Source: Aminiphilus circumscriptus DSM 16581
Lineage (GTDB): Bacteria; Synergistota; Synergistia; Synergistales; Aminiphilaceae
Direction: 5' to 3'
Length of the DNA stretch: 64,000 bases
Assembly: GCF_000526375.1 (NCBI RefSeq)
Contig: NZ_JAFY01000002.1
Span: forward strand, 1,294,859-1,358,858
In this document: positions 15,327-23,781 of the stretch, one piece after another
Numbering within the stretch: the first letter of the stretch is position 1
Layout: every line of letters starts with the position of its first letter
The notes under the pieces: model-generated
Databases searched by the model: none
What the model was told of the DNA's origin: nothing
Seen by the model: only the letters and a program-made list of their open reading frames with translations
Program-made: the position numbers and the translations under genes

Positions 15327-16790
15327 ATGGCATTGGGCACCTGGTTGTGGATCATCACCATAGGCTTCTGTCTCGCCTTCCTCGTCATTTCCTGGAAAGT
15401 GAAGGACAAGGCCACCTCGAGTTACGCGGAATATGTCATCGGCGGCGGAAGTCTGCCCTTTTTTCTCATCTTCTTCACCCAGTTCGCCACCATCATGGGG
15501 GTGGGCAATTTCGTGGGCCATGCCGCCTCGGGAGCGCGGGTGGGGTTGCCCCACATGTTCTTCATCCTCGGAGAGCAGGGATCCAAGATCATCTTCGCCC
15601 TCTTCTTCGCGGGATTGGCGGGGCGCTTCACCTACAAGACCGTGTCGGAAATGATGGACGATCTCTTCGTCCGCGACCGGGTGACCCGCATGCTGGTGGG
15701 ACTCGTCGCCTCGCTCATCATGATCGCCTGGGTGGGCGGACAGGGCAAGGCCTTCGGCCACATCTTCAGCGTCATCACCGGTGCGAACCCCACCTGGATC
15801 ATTCTCTTCTTCTCCGCGGTGTTCATCCTCTACACCACCCTCGGCGGCATCTATTCCGTGGTGTGGACCGACTTTCTCCAGGGCATTCTTATGTTCGTCT
15901 TCGGAGCGGTGTTCTACTACTACGCCTTCGCTCCCGTGGATTTCAGCCTCACCCAGCTGGCGACGAAACTCGCCGAGGGAGGACACGGCAATCTCTGGGC
16001 GGTGGAGCATGTGAACACCATGTCCCTCGTCACCATGTTCGTCACGGGGTGCATCGGCATCCTCGCCGCCCAGATCTACTGGCAGCGCTGTTTTGCCGCG
16101 AAGGACGGGCGTACCGCCCGGAACGGTCTGCTCTATAGCGGCATCATCGCGATTCTCATGGTGATGCTCACGGCTCTCGTGGGAATGGTCATCGTGGCGG
16201 TGAACCCGGAGATCCTGAGCGCGGACGGCAAGCTCGCCGCGGATCCCATGTCCTGGTTCCTCCAGAGCGCGCACATTCCGACCTTCGTCGCGGCCATGAT
16301 CTTCGCGCTCATTCTCGCCGCGGGCATGTCCTCCGCGGACTCGAATCTCAATTCCGCGGCCACGCTCATCGTGAACGACCTGATTCTGCCTCTCAAGAAG
16401 GACGCCACGGACCAGGAACTGGTGCGCTACGTCACCATCGCCACCGTCGTGGTGGGCATCTTCGCGGCTCTGGCCGCCCTTTACGCCACCACCATCATCG
16501 GCCTTTTCTCCAAGGCCTATTCCATCGCCGGAGGAGCCCTGGTACCGCTGCTTCTCGTGGGGCTTCTCTGGAAAAAGCGCGCCGGCGAGGAATTCCGCAT
16601 GGGAACCAGGAACAGCAACATCACTCCCTGGGGGGCGCGAACCGGCATCGTCGTGGGTGGTGTGCTCACCCAGGTGGAAGCCCTCGGTGCACACCGGAAT
16701 CTCATCGCTCTCGGGGTGTCCGCTCTGCTCATCGTGGTGGTTTCCCTGTTGACGAAGGAAAGCATGGAGGAGAGTTCCCTGCGGGCGTGA
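15327..16790 (+). CDS. Sodium:solute symporter (SSS family)
   Basis: A 487-residue integral inner-membrane protein with about 13 predicted helices. Family landmarks are SSYAEYVIGGGSLPFF at the start, the TM5 segment ITGANPTWIILFFSAVFILYTTLGGIYSVVWTDFLQG, and FALILAAGMSSADSNLNSAATLIVND, the TM8 sodium-site serine region. The ATG at 15327 has GGGGAGGA seven bases upstream. SSS members import proline, pantothenate, sugars or other solutes with Na+. Its place between an amino acid oxidase and a DapA-family enzyme suggests amino acid uptake for the same pathway. A strong terminator follows. Confidence 0.9.
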   Translation: MALGTWLWIITIGFCLAFLVISWKVKDKATSSYAEYVIGGGSLPFFLIFFTQFATIMGVGNFVGHAASGARVGLPHMFFILGEQGSKIIFALFFAGLAGRFTYKTVSEMMDDLFVRDRVTRMLVGLVASLIMIAWVGGQGKAFGHIFSVITGANPTWIILFFSAVFILYTTLGGIYSVVWTDFLQGILMFVFGAVFYYYAFAPVDFSLTQLATKLAEGGHGNLWAVEHVNTMSLVTMFVTGCIGILAAQIYWQRCFAAKDGRTARNGLLYSGIIAILMVMLTALVGMVIVAVNPEILSADGKLAADPMSWFLQSAHIPTFVAAMIFALILAAGMSSADSNLNSAATLIVNDLILPLKKDATDQELVRYVTIATVVVGIFAALAALYATTIIGLFSKAYSIAGGALVPLLLVGLLWKKRAGEEFRMGTRNSNITPWGARTGIVVGGVLTQVEALGAHRNLIALGVSALLIVVVSLLTKESMEESSLRA

Positions 16791-16817
16791 GACGAGCCGC
16801 ACAAAGAGAAACCGTGC

Positions 16818-16853
16818 CCCGTTCCGGGCGAGGATGGTCCGGAACGGGTTTTT
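16818..16853 (+). terminator. Terminator after the symporter gene
   Basis: CCCGTTCCGG (16818-16827) pairs perfectly with CCGGAACGGG (16839-16848) and five T follow. It lies inside a 344-base gap that otherwise shows no gene, so the next two genes may have their own promoter. Confidence 0.85.
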
Positions 16854-17134
16854 CGAAAAAGCACGCTGCCCCGTGCGAGCGAAAAACGAGAGTTTCCCCG
16901 CAGTCGACGAGGTGTGTACGTTCAAAGCGCTCCTGCCCGCCGTTTCGTCCGGATCTCCCGAAAACCGAGCCGTCCGCTTTCTTCGGAGGGGGCGTGCCTA
17001 TGGAGTGTTGCCGGAGAATCGGTCGCGCCGAGAAAGGACATTTCCGCCGGAAACGGGTGAAAGAAAAACGTGATGCGACGAAGCTCTTTGTCACACCGGC
17101 GCTCCTCCCGGAGGGGAGCGAAGAAAGGAGTCTG

Positions 17135-18016
17135 ATGGACATGCGGGAATGGGGACGATTGATCACCGCGATGGCGACGCCCTTCGACGCCGCGCTCGAC
17201 GTGAACTACACCGAGGCGGCGGCTTTCGCGAAAAAACTTGTCGCCGAGGGAAGCAGTGCCCTCGTCATCGGAGGGACAACGGGGGAGGCCCCCACGCTGT
17301 CGGAAGAGGAGAAGTGCCGTCTCTTCCGGGCCGTGAAGGAGGCCGTTTCCGTGCCCGTTATCGCCGGCATCGGAACGAACTGCACGAGGAGCACCGTCGC
17401 GATGGGGAAAAAGGCGGCGGAGTGCGGCGTGGACGGCGTGCTCGTGGTGGTTCCCTACTACAACAAGCCGCCCCAGCAGTCTCTGTACGAGCATTTCAAG
17501 GTCGTGGCCGAAGAGGTGAAGCTGCCGGTCATGCTCTACAACGTGCCGGGCCGGACCTCGTGCAATCTCGCGTCGGAGACGGCGGCGGCCCTCTCCCGGG
17601 TTCCGGGCATCGTGGCCCTCAAGGAGGCGAGCGGCGATCTGGAGCAGACCACGAGAGTGCTTCGGGATGCCCGAAAGGGATTTTCCGTCTACACCGGCGA
17701 CGATCCGCTGACGATTCCCACCTTGGCCGTGGGCGGATACGGCGTGGTGAGCGTGGCGGCCATGATCGCGGGTCCCCGGATGAAGCGCATGATCGATGCC
17801 TTTTGCGCCGGAAACGTCACGGAGGCCGCGACGATTCACCAGGAACTCGCGGAACTCATCAAAGCCCTCTTCGTGACCACCAATCCGATTCCCGTGAAGG
17901 CCGCCCTCACGCTCCTGGGCATTCCCGTGGGAGGGCATCGCCTGCCGCTCACCGGAGCGACTCCGGAGGTGGTGGAGACGCTTCGCGCCGCTCTGGGAAA
18001 ACTGGGGCTTTTGTAA
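17135..18016 (+). CDS. dapA: Dihydrodipicolinate synthase family protein (DapA-like)
   Basis: 293 residues, the usual DapA length. Class I aldolase features are present: GGTTGEAPTL with the Thr pair at 48-49, the catalytic Tyr135 in MLYNVPGRTS, and the Schiff-base Lys163 in IVALKEASGD. Arg140 in VPGRT matches the carboxylate-binding arginine of true dihydrodipicolinate synthases, which condense pyruvate with aspartate semialdehyde for lysine synthesis. The family also includes deaminases and aldolases of catabolism, such as pyrroline-4-hydroxy-2-carboxylate deaminase in hydroxyproline breakdown. The gene follows an amino acid oxidase and a symporter and precedes an aldehyde oxidoreductase, which leaves a catabolic role open. 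AAAGGAG precedes ATGs at 17135 and 17141. Confidence 0.87.
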   Translation: MDMREWGRLITAMATPFDAALDVNYTEAAAFAKKLVAEGSSALVIGGTTGEAPTLSEEEKCRLFRAVKEAVSVPVIAGIGTNCTRSTVAMGKKAAECGVDGVLVVVPYYNKPPQQSLYEHFKVVAEEVKLPVMLYNVPGRTSCNLASETAAALSRVPGIVALKEASGDLEQTTRVLRDARKGFSVYTGDDPLTIPTLAVGGYGVVSVAAMIAGPRMKRMIDAFCAGNVTEAATIHQELAELIKALFVTTNPIPVKAALTLLGIPVGGHRLPLTGATPEVVETLRAALGKLGLL

Positions 18017-18100
18017 GGGGGCTCTTCGGATCATGACGGAACGGATCGGTCGCGGACACAATGTCCGAGGTGTGGACGCGAAGAAGGAGGTTTTCGAGGG

Positions 18101-19906
18101 ATGACGTTTTCCCGAAGATTCGGAAGGCTCCTACAGGTGGATCTCACCTCTCGGAGCGTGGAGGAGTTCTCGATACCCCCGGAGGAGGTGCGCCGCTTTC
18201 TCGGCGGCAAAGGGCTCGGGATCCGGCTTCTGGAGGAACTCTTGCCGCCGGGAACCGATCCGCTGGCCCCGGAGAATCTGCTGCTTTTTCTGAATGGTCC
18301 TTTCACGGGGACGCCTTTTCCAACCTCGGGGCGCTTTGCGGTGATCACCAAGTCCCCCTTGACGGGGCTTTTCACGGACAGCCACGCCGGAGGTTTCTTC
18401 GGTCCCGAACTCGCCAAGGCGGGATGGGACGGCATCGTGGTCCGCGGTGCCTCTTCGGAGCCGTGTTATCTCTGGATCGACGATGACAGGGTCGAAATCC
18501 GGGACGGGGCGTTCCTGAAGGATCTCCCCGTGAGCGCCAAGGTGGAGGCGGTTCGAGGCGTCACGTCCGAAAAGGCCCACGTGGCCTCCATCGGTCCCGC
18601 CGGGGAACGGCGTGTGCGCATCGCCACCATCACCGTGGATCGTGACGGCGATCCCTGGCGGTCCGGCATCGCCGCCCGGGGTGGTCCCGGAGCTGTCATG
18701 AGCAGCAAGGGGCTGCTCGCCGTGGCGGTGCGCGGCACGGGAAACGCACCCCTCGCGGATACGGAAAAAATGCGTGCGCTGGCGGTGCGGATGAACGCCG
18801 CCATGCGGGAGAATTCCATGATCCACATCCGCCGCACCGTGGGGACCTCCTTCTGGGTGGATTCCATGAATCGGGCGGGGATGCTCCCCACCCGCAATTT
18901 CCAGAAGGCGTCCCTTCCCTTTCACTACGGGCTCACCGCACCAAATCTGCGCTACTACACGAAACGGGACGTGGCCTGTTTCAACTGCACCATCGCCTGC
19001 GGCAAGGTGGCCCGTTTCGGTGACGTGGAGGCGAAGGTGGAGTTCGAGTCCATCGCGCTTCTCGGCAGCAACGACGGCATGAAGGACGTGGCGGAGGTCG
19101 GACGGGCGGTGCACTGCTGCAACGAACTCGGCCTGGACACCATCTCCGCCGGGGCGGTGGTGAGCTTCGCCATGGAGTGCGGCGAGAAGGGGCTCCTCTC
19201 GGGCGTTCCCGCCTTCGGAGACGGGGCGGGACAGCTTCGCCTCCTGGAGGATCTGGCCTATCGGCGCGGCGCGGGAGAACTCCTCGCGGACGGCGTGCGC
19301 CTTGCCTCGGAGAAGATCGGCGGAGGGAGCGAGTCCTGGGCCATGCACGTCAAGGGCATGGAGATTCCCGGATACGAACCCCGCGGCGCCTGGGGTATGG
19401 CGCTCGCCTATGCCACGTCCGACCGCGGAGCGTGCCATCAGCGGGCCTGGACCAGCCGGGCCGAGATCGACGGAGAGCTTCCCCGATTTTCCCGGGACGC
19501 CTTTCCCCGGTTCGTGAAGGATGTCCAGGACGAGCGCGCCGCTGCCTATTCCCTGGTGGTGTGCGATTTTCTCCCCATGACGACGGAGGATTTGGAAGAG
19601 GGGCTCGCCGCCGCCCTCGGAGAGCCCTTTTCCTATGAGGAGTATCTCCGGGTGGGGGAGCGCATTTGGAACTGCATCCGTCGCTTCAACCACCGGGAGG
19701 GAGGAATCTCGAGGCGGGACGACACGTTGCCGCCCCGAATCCTCGAAGAGGCGCTCGAACTTCCCCCCGGCCTGGAGCGCCGCTCCGTACGGCTTACCCG
19801 GGAGGACCTGGAGGCCATGCTCAATGCCTATTACGCCCTTCGTGGGTGGGATGACTCGGGATTGCCCACGGCGGAAACGCTGTGCGCCCTCGGAGTGCTC
19901 TCCTGA
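18101..19906 (+). CDS. aor: Aldehyde:ferredoxin oxidoreductase (tungsten enzyme)
   Basis: 601 residues, full length for the AOR family, which oxidises aldehydes to carboxylates using a tungsten bis-pyranopterin and passes electrons to ferredoxin. The N-terminal domain begins RFGRLLQVDLTSRSVEEF and contains LGGKGLGIRLL and the pterin-binding SHAGGFFGPELAKAGWDGI. The [4Fe-4S] cysteines are visible as Cys293, Cys296 and Cys300 in CFNCTIACGK and the last ligand Cys595 in LCALGV. It starts 84 bases after the DapA-like gene and is probably co-transcribed. In amino acid fermenters such enzymes oxidise aldehydes from 2-oxoacid decarboxylation; here it could oxidise the aldehyde product of the upstream enzyme. 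Confidence 0.93.
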   Translation: MTFSRRFGRLLQVDLTSRSVEEFSIPPEEVRRFLGGKGLGIRLLEELLPPGTDPLAPENLLLFLNGPFTGTPFPTSGRFAVITKSPLTGLFTDSHAGGFFGPELAKAGWDGIVVRGASSEPCYLWIDDDRVEIRDGAFLKDLPVSAKVEAVRGVTSEKAHVASIGPAGERRVRIATITVDRDGDPWRSGIAARGGPGAVMSSKGLLAVAVRGTGNAPLADTEKMRALAVRMNAAMRENSMIHIRRTVGTSFWVDSMNRAGMLPTRNFQKASLPFHYGLTAPNLRYYTKRDVACFNCTIACGKVARFGDVEAKVEFESIALLGSNDGMKDVAEVGRAVHCCNELGLDTISAGAVVSFAMECGEKGLLSGVPAFGDGAGQLRLLEDLAYRRGAGELLADGVRLASEKIGGGSESWAMHVKGMEIPGYEPRGAWGMALAYATSDRGACHQRAWTSRAEIDGELPRFSRDAFPRFVKDVQDERAAAYSLVVCDFLPMTTEDLEEGLAAALGEPFSYEEYLRVGERIWNCIRRFNHREGGISRRDDTLPPRILEEALELPPGLERRSVRLTREDLEAMLNAYYALRGWDDSGLPTAETLCALGVLS

Positions 19907-19945
19907 GAAAAGCACTGTCAGAACTGTCCTCCGGGGGCGCGTGTC

Positions 19946-21121
19946 CTAGGCCTCGAAGGTCCCCTTCGCAAGAAGGGTGCCGTTTCGGAGCAGGATGCGC
20001 CCCCGGGCGAGGACGGAGGAAATGTGCAAGGTCTCCCGATCCAGAAGCACGAGATCCGCATCGAACCCCCGCCGGAGGGCCCCTTTGCCCGGGAGCTTGT
20101 ACACCGTTGCGGGTGTGGAGGTGACCACGGGAAGGGCCTCCGCCAGGGGAACGCCTTCTGTGAGGACCGCCTCGCGCACGGCCTCGAAGAGAGATTCCAC
20201 GCTGCCCACGGTAAGCCCCTTGAGCGTGCCCGCGGCGTCGAAATCGGGGAGGCTCCCCTGTCCGTCGGAACTGAAGGAGATCCGTTCCGGCGGAACGCCG
20301 GCCTCCAGGAGCCGCCGCAGCGCTTCCGCGCAGGACACCTCGCCTTCCTCCAGGAATTTCCGGGTCGTGCTCGTGGTGAGGTCCACGAATCCCCCGCCTT
20401 GGGCGTAGCGAATCCCCTCCTCGAAAAGGCTGGGATTTCTGTTCATGTGCGTGGGCAGAAACTGGGAGAGAGGAATCTCCGTCTCCGCGCAGATCCGCCG
20501 GAGAAAATCCAGTCCCCGGGGGCCGTCCCCGAGATGGACGTTCACCACCCCCGCCTTTCCTGCGAGCATGCCTCCAACCCTGGCCGCCGCGGCCACCTTC
20601 GCCACCTCTTCCACGAGTGGTTGTGAGGAGCGGTGGTCCGAGAGGGCGATTTCTCCGACGCCGATGATGCGGTCCACGAGGACGAGATCGCCTTCCACGG
20701 AGCCCGTGAGAGTCTTCACCGGCAACTGGTAGGAGCCCACGAGGCACCAGGCGCTGACGCCCTCCTCGACGAGTCCCCGGGCTTTCGCCACGAGGTTCGC
20801 CGTCGTTCGGGTCACGCTGTCTGTTCCGAGAACGCCTACCACGGAGGTGACGCCTCCCCTGACGAGGGAGGAAAGAGCGATCTCGGGCGTGCGGGTGGCG
20901 AACCCTCCCTCGCCGCCGCCGCCGCAGAGATGCACGTGGCCGTCCACGAAACCCGGAACGGCGAACAGGTCCGACGCATCCAGCACTTCCAGGTCCGGCA
21001 GCGTGCCGTTCTCCGGAAAGTCCTGCCCCATCCAGGCGATGCGCTCTCCCGCCAGGAGAATGTCCCTTCGTCCCAGTGGTTCCGGGGCGTAGACCGTGGC
21101 GTTTTTCACGAGTACAAACAT
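19946..21121 (-). CDS. iadA: Isoaspartyl (beta-aspartyl) dipeptidase
   Basis: 391 residues, matching the E. coli enzyme in length. It is an amidohydrolase with the metal-binding HVHLCGGGGEGGF motif at about residues 65-78, LVGSYQLPVKTLTGSV around residue 135, a metal-ligand region VVNVHLGDG, QFLPTHMNRN, and the catalytic Asp in SFSSDGQGSLPDFD near 285. It hydrolyses beta-aspartyl dipeptides formed from damaged proteins, releasing usable amino acids. GGGAGGA overlaps an upstream ATG at 21127, so the ATG at 21121, seven bases further, is the better start. The gene converges with the aldehyde oxidoreductase gene and stands alone. Two CACCGGTG palindromes just upstream may regulate it. Confidence 0.9.
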   Translation of the reverse strand: MFVLVKNATVYAPEPLGRRDILLAGERIAWMGQDFPENGTLPDLEVLDASDLFAVPGFVDGHVHLCGGGGEGGFATRTPEIALSSLVRGGVTSVVGVLGTDSVTRTTANLVAKARGLVEEGVSAWCLVGSYQLPVKTLTGSVEGDLVLVDRIIGVGEIALSDHRSSQPLVEEVAKVAAAARVGGMLAGKAGVVNVHLGDGPRGLDFLRRICAETEIPLSQFLPTHMNRNPSLFEEGIRYAQGGGFVDLTTSTTRKFLEEGEVSCAEALRRLLEAGVPPERISFSSDGQGSLPDFDAAGTLKGLTVGSVESLFEAVREAVLTEGVPLAEALPVVTSTPATVYKLPGKGALRRGFDADLVLLDRETLHISSVLARGRILLRNGTLLAKGTFEA

Positions 21122-21138
21122 GGTCATTCCTCCCGTCT

Positions 21139-21162
21139 CACCGGTGCGGTGTTCCACCGGTG
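21139..21162. promoter_or_regulatory. Pair of CACCGGTG palindromes upstream of iadA
   Basis: Two identical self-complementary octamers, CACCGGTG at 21139-21146 and 21155-21162, are separated by 8 bases and lie 18-41 bases before the iadA start codon. Their spacing of 16 bases centre to centre suggests paired protein binding, or a hairpin in the leader RNA. Confidence 0.4.
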
Positions 21163-21365
21163 GGGTTTTCGATACCCTCCCCATCCTACAGATCCCGCTC
21201 CTTCTCCGCAAGACGAGAGAACGAGGGACTGTTCCGAAGGGGGCGAAACCGATAGAATGCGTAGGGGGTCGGAAACCCCGCTTTTGCGTCGTTCCGTCGG
21301 AGGAAAAAGAGTGCTTTCCCGTAGTCGGGCGACGAGGTAACCTGAGAGCCGCAAGGAGGAAGAAC

Positions 21366-22703
21366 ATGCGGGTGTGCATGATCGGAACGGGATACGTAGG
21401 GCTCGTCACGGGAGTCTGTCTCGCCGAGACGGGCAACGATGTCTGGTGCGTGGACATCGACGAGACGAAGATCACCCGGCTGAACAAAGGAGAACTTCCC
21501 ATTTACGAGCCGGGTCTCGAAGAAGTGCTCCGGCGCAACCTCAAGCAGGGCCGTCTCCACTTCACCACGAGTCTGGAGCAGGGCGTCCGGTCGAGCCTTT
21601 TCGTCTTCATCGCCGTTGGAACCCCTCCCGGCGAGGACGGAAGAGCGGACCTGCAGCACGTCCTCGCCGTGGCGGAACAGATCGGGGCGTGTCTGGACAG
21701 CTACAAGATCCTGGTTCTCAAGTCCACGGTTCCCGTGGGGACCACGCTGCGGATGAAGACCATCGTGGAGGAGGCATTGCAGCGCCGGGGAAGGCGGGAC
21801 ATCGAGTTCGACGTGGCTTTCTGCCCCGAATTTCTCAAGGAGGGGTCCGCCGTGGAGGATTTCCTCCATCCCGACCGGGTCGTGGTGGGCACGGAGAACG
21901 GGCGCACCGCGGAGTTTCTGAAGGAACTCTTCGCTCCCTTCATCCTCCGGGAGAACAGCCTCTTCGCCATGAGCATTCCCAGCGCGGAACTCACCAAATA
22001 CGCCGCCAACGCCATGCTCGCCACCCGAATCAGCTTCATGAACGAACTCGCGGCGTTCTGCGAAGCCGTTGGGGCGGACATCGAGGAAATCCGCGTCGGT
22101 ATCGGCTCGGACAGCCGTATTGGCCACGCTTTTCTCCAGGCCGGGCTCGGCTACGGCGGGTCCTGCTTTCCCAAGGACGTGAAGGCCCTCATCCATTCCG
22201 CCCGGGAGAAGGAGTACGACCTGTCCATTCTTCGGGCCGTGGAGGAGGTGAACCGGCGACAGCGGCAGGTGTTCCTCGACAGGATGGAGCGCCATTATGG
22301 AGGCAGAGAGAACCTGGCGGGGAAGACCTTCGCCCTGTGGGGGCTGAGCTTCAAACCCAACACGGACGACATTCGGGAGGCGCCGTCCCTCTTTCTGGTG
22401 CGTGAACTGCGCCGCCTCGGCGCGTCGATACGGGCCTACGACCCCGTTGCTGAGGCGAACGCCCGGGCGCTTCTGGGAGACGACCCCGGCATCGTCTACA
22501 CCGAGGACTGTTACGACGCTCTCTCCGGAGCCGACGCCCTTCTCCTCGTGACCGAATGGCCCTTGTTTCGGCATCCCGATTTCGACCGCATGAAGTCCCT
22601 GCTTCGGGAAGCGGTCATCTTCGACGGGCGGAATCTCTACGCGCCGGATCGAGCCCGTGCGATGGGATTTGTCTGCTACGGCATCGGCAGAGGAGGCGTG
22701 TGA
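21366..22703 (+). CDS. ugd: UDP-glucose 6-dehydrogenase
   Basis: 445 residues. It oxidises UDP-glucose twice to UDP-glucuronate using NAD+. The N-terminal NAD fold reads MRVCMIGTGYVGLVTGVCLAE; STVPVGTT near residue 120, EFLKEGSAVEDFLHPDRVV near 155 and the catalytic Cys in YGGSCFPKDVKAL near 262 are all present, as is the C-terminal GLSFKPNTDDIREAPS block. AAGGAGGAAG lies before the ATG. It converges with the arn operon, whose pathway starts from UDP-glucuronate, so it should supply that substrate; UDP-glucuronate could also feed the glycan locus. The upstream gene iadA is divergent, so ugd has its own promoter in 21163-21350. Confidence 0.95.
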   Translation: MRVCMIGTGYVGLVTGVCLAETGNDVWCVDIDETKITRLNKGELPIYEPGLEEVLRRNLKQGRLHFTTSLEQGVRSSLFVFIAVGTPPGEDGRADLQHVLAVAEQIGACLDSYKILVLKSTVPVGTTLRMKTIVEEALQRRGRRDIEFDVAFCPEFLKEGSAVEDFLHPDRVVVGTENGRTAEFLKELFAPFILRENSLFAMSIPSAELTKYAANAMLATRISFMNELAAFCEAVGADIEEIRVGIGSDSRIGHAFLQAGLGYGGSCFPKDVKALIHSAREKEYDLSILRAVEEVNRRQRQVFLDRMERHYGGRENLAGKTFALWGLSFKPNTDDIREAPSLFLVRELRRLGASIRAYDPVAEANARALLGDDPGIVYTEDCYDALSGADALLLVTEWPLFRHPDFDRMKSLLREAVIFDGRNLYAPDRARAMGFVCYGIGRGGV

Positions 22704-22741
22704 CCCGGGCCGGACAAAGAGCCAGGTGCCCTTCGGGCACG

Positions 22742-22786
22742 AAAGAGCGCCCCGCTGCGGATTTTTTCACCGGCGGGGCGCTCTTT
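22742..22786. terminator. Bidirectional terminator between ugd and arnD
   Basis: AAAGAGCGCCCCGC (22742-22755) pairs perfectly with 22773-22786 around a 17-base loop. It lies between convergent genes and ends with TTT on the plus side and a matching AAA/TTT on the minus side. Confidence 0.7.
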
Positions 22787-22800
22787 GGCTTTGCGGGGAG

Positions 22801-23781
22801 TCAGGCGAGGCGGTGCATCCAGGGAACGATGGGGTCTCCCTGCAGGGCCACCGTTCCCGCACGACCGGGAAGTGTCCCCTTTTCGACGGGGCAGAGGGGG
22901 AGCTTTTCCAGCTCGACGGCGCGGGCGACATCGTCCAGGGCGGTGAACCGGACTCCCCTCGCACGGCACGCCGTGAGAAAGGACTCGAAGAGGGCGAGCT
23001 TGCTCAGTCCCTCCATTTCCGCATGGACGGTGTGGACGTGGAGGATCTGGTCCTTCGGAGTCCTCGGTTCCGGAATGTCCTGTGCGGCAGAGGTCGCAGG
23101 CGCTCGCCGGAGCAGTGTCAGATAGGCGTCTTCCAGGGAGGCGTCAGTGGTTCCGGGGGTGCCGAGGCATTCATCCAGGGTAGGGAGTGTCGTGGGAATC
23201 TGCACCGTGCGAAGAGCTTCTCCCTCCGCAACGGGAAGGAACGGTTCCCGCCCCCTGCAGTCGCTGCAGTAGAGAAATCCTTTGCGTTCCTGCATGCGGA
23301 GGCTCGCCTCCGTGACCTGCCATCCCGGAGCGGCGCAGGAGCGGGGGGCCCTTCCCGCGATCTCCTCGAAAAGACCGCAGGCGCGGTCGAAATCTGCGGC
23401 GAGTTCCTCCGGAGGAATGCGGGGCAGGAGATCCTGCCATTTCACGTGATCCCAAGCGTGGATGCCGCAGTCGTGGCCGCTGCGCACGGCGTCCCGAAGC
23501 ATCTGTGGATTCGGTCCGGCGATGAGAGGGGCCGGAAGAAGCGTGCCGTAGAGGAGCGTCTTCCATCCGTAGGTGCTGGGCGCTTTCGTGCGGCACATCT
23601 TGGTCAAAAATCCCGGGCGGAGGAGACGCCGCACGGCCTTGCCGGAGTTGTCGGGCCCCATGGAGAAGAAGACGCTCGCCCGAATACCCGTCCGGTCGAA
23701 GAGACGCAACAGATTCGGTACACCTTCGCGATGCCCTCGAAGGGTGTCCACGTCCACCTTGATGGCCAGACGCACTGTCAT
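22801..23781 (-). CDS. arnD: ArnD-like polysaccharide deacetylase (formylated aminoarabinose deformylase)
   Basis: 326 residues from the ATG at 23781, whose ATGA overlaps the stop of the preceding gene; a second ATG at 23787 is possible. It is a NodB-fold deacetylase of the ArnD type. Landmarks are IKVDVDTLRGHREGVPNLL at the N-terminus (metal-binding Asp), FFSMGPDNSGKAVRRLLRPGFL, GHDCGIHAWDHVKWQ near residue 105 (metal His pair) and HVHTVHAEMEG near 250. ArnD removes the formyl group from undecaprenyl-phosphate 4-deoxy-4-formamido-L-arabinose at the periplasmic face. It is the last gene of the arn run, and all partners overlap or nearly touch. Confidence 0.9.
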   Translation of the reverse strand: MTVRLAIKVDVDTLRGHREGVPNLLRLFDRTGIRASVFFSMGPDNSGKAVRRLLRPGFLTKMCRTKAPSTYGWKTLLYGTLLPAPLIAGPNPQMLRDAVRSGHDCGIHAWDHVKWQDLLPRIPPEELAADFDRACGLFEEIAGRAPRSCAAPGWQVTEASLRMQERKGFLYCSDCRGREPFLPVAEGEALRTVQIPTTLPTLDECLGTPGTTDASLEDAYLTLLRRAPATSAAQDIPEPRTPKDQILHVHTVHAEMEGLSKLALFESFLTACRARGVRFTALDDVARAVELEKLPLCPVEKGTLPGRAGTVALQGDPIVPWMHRLA

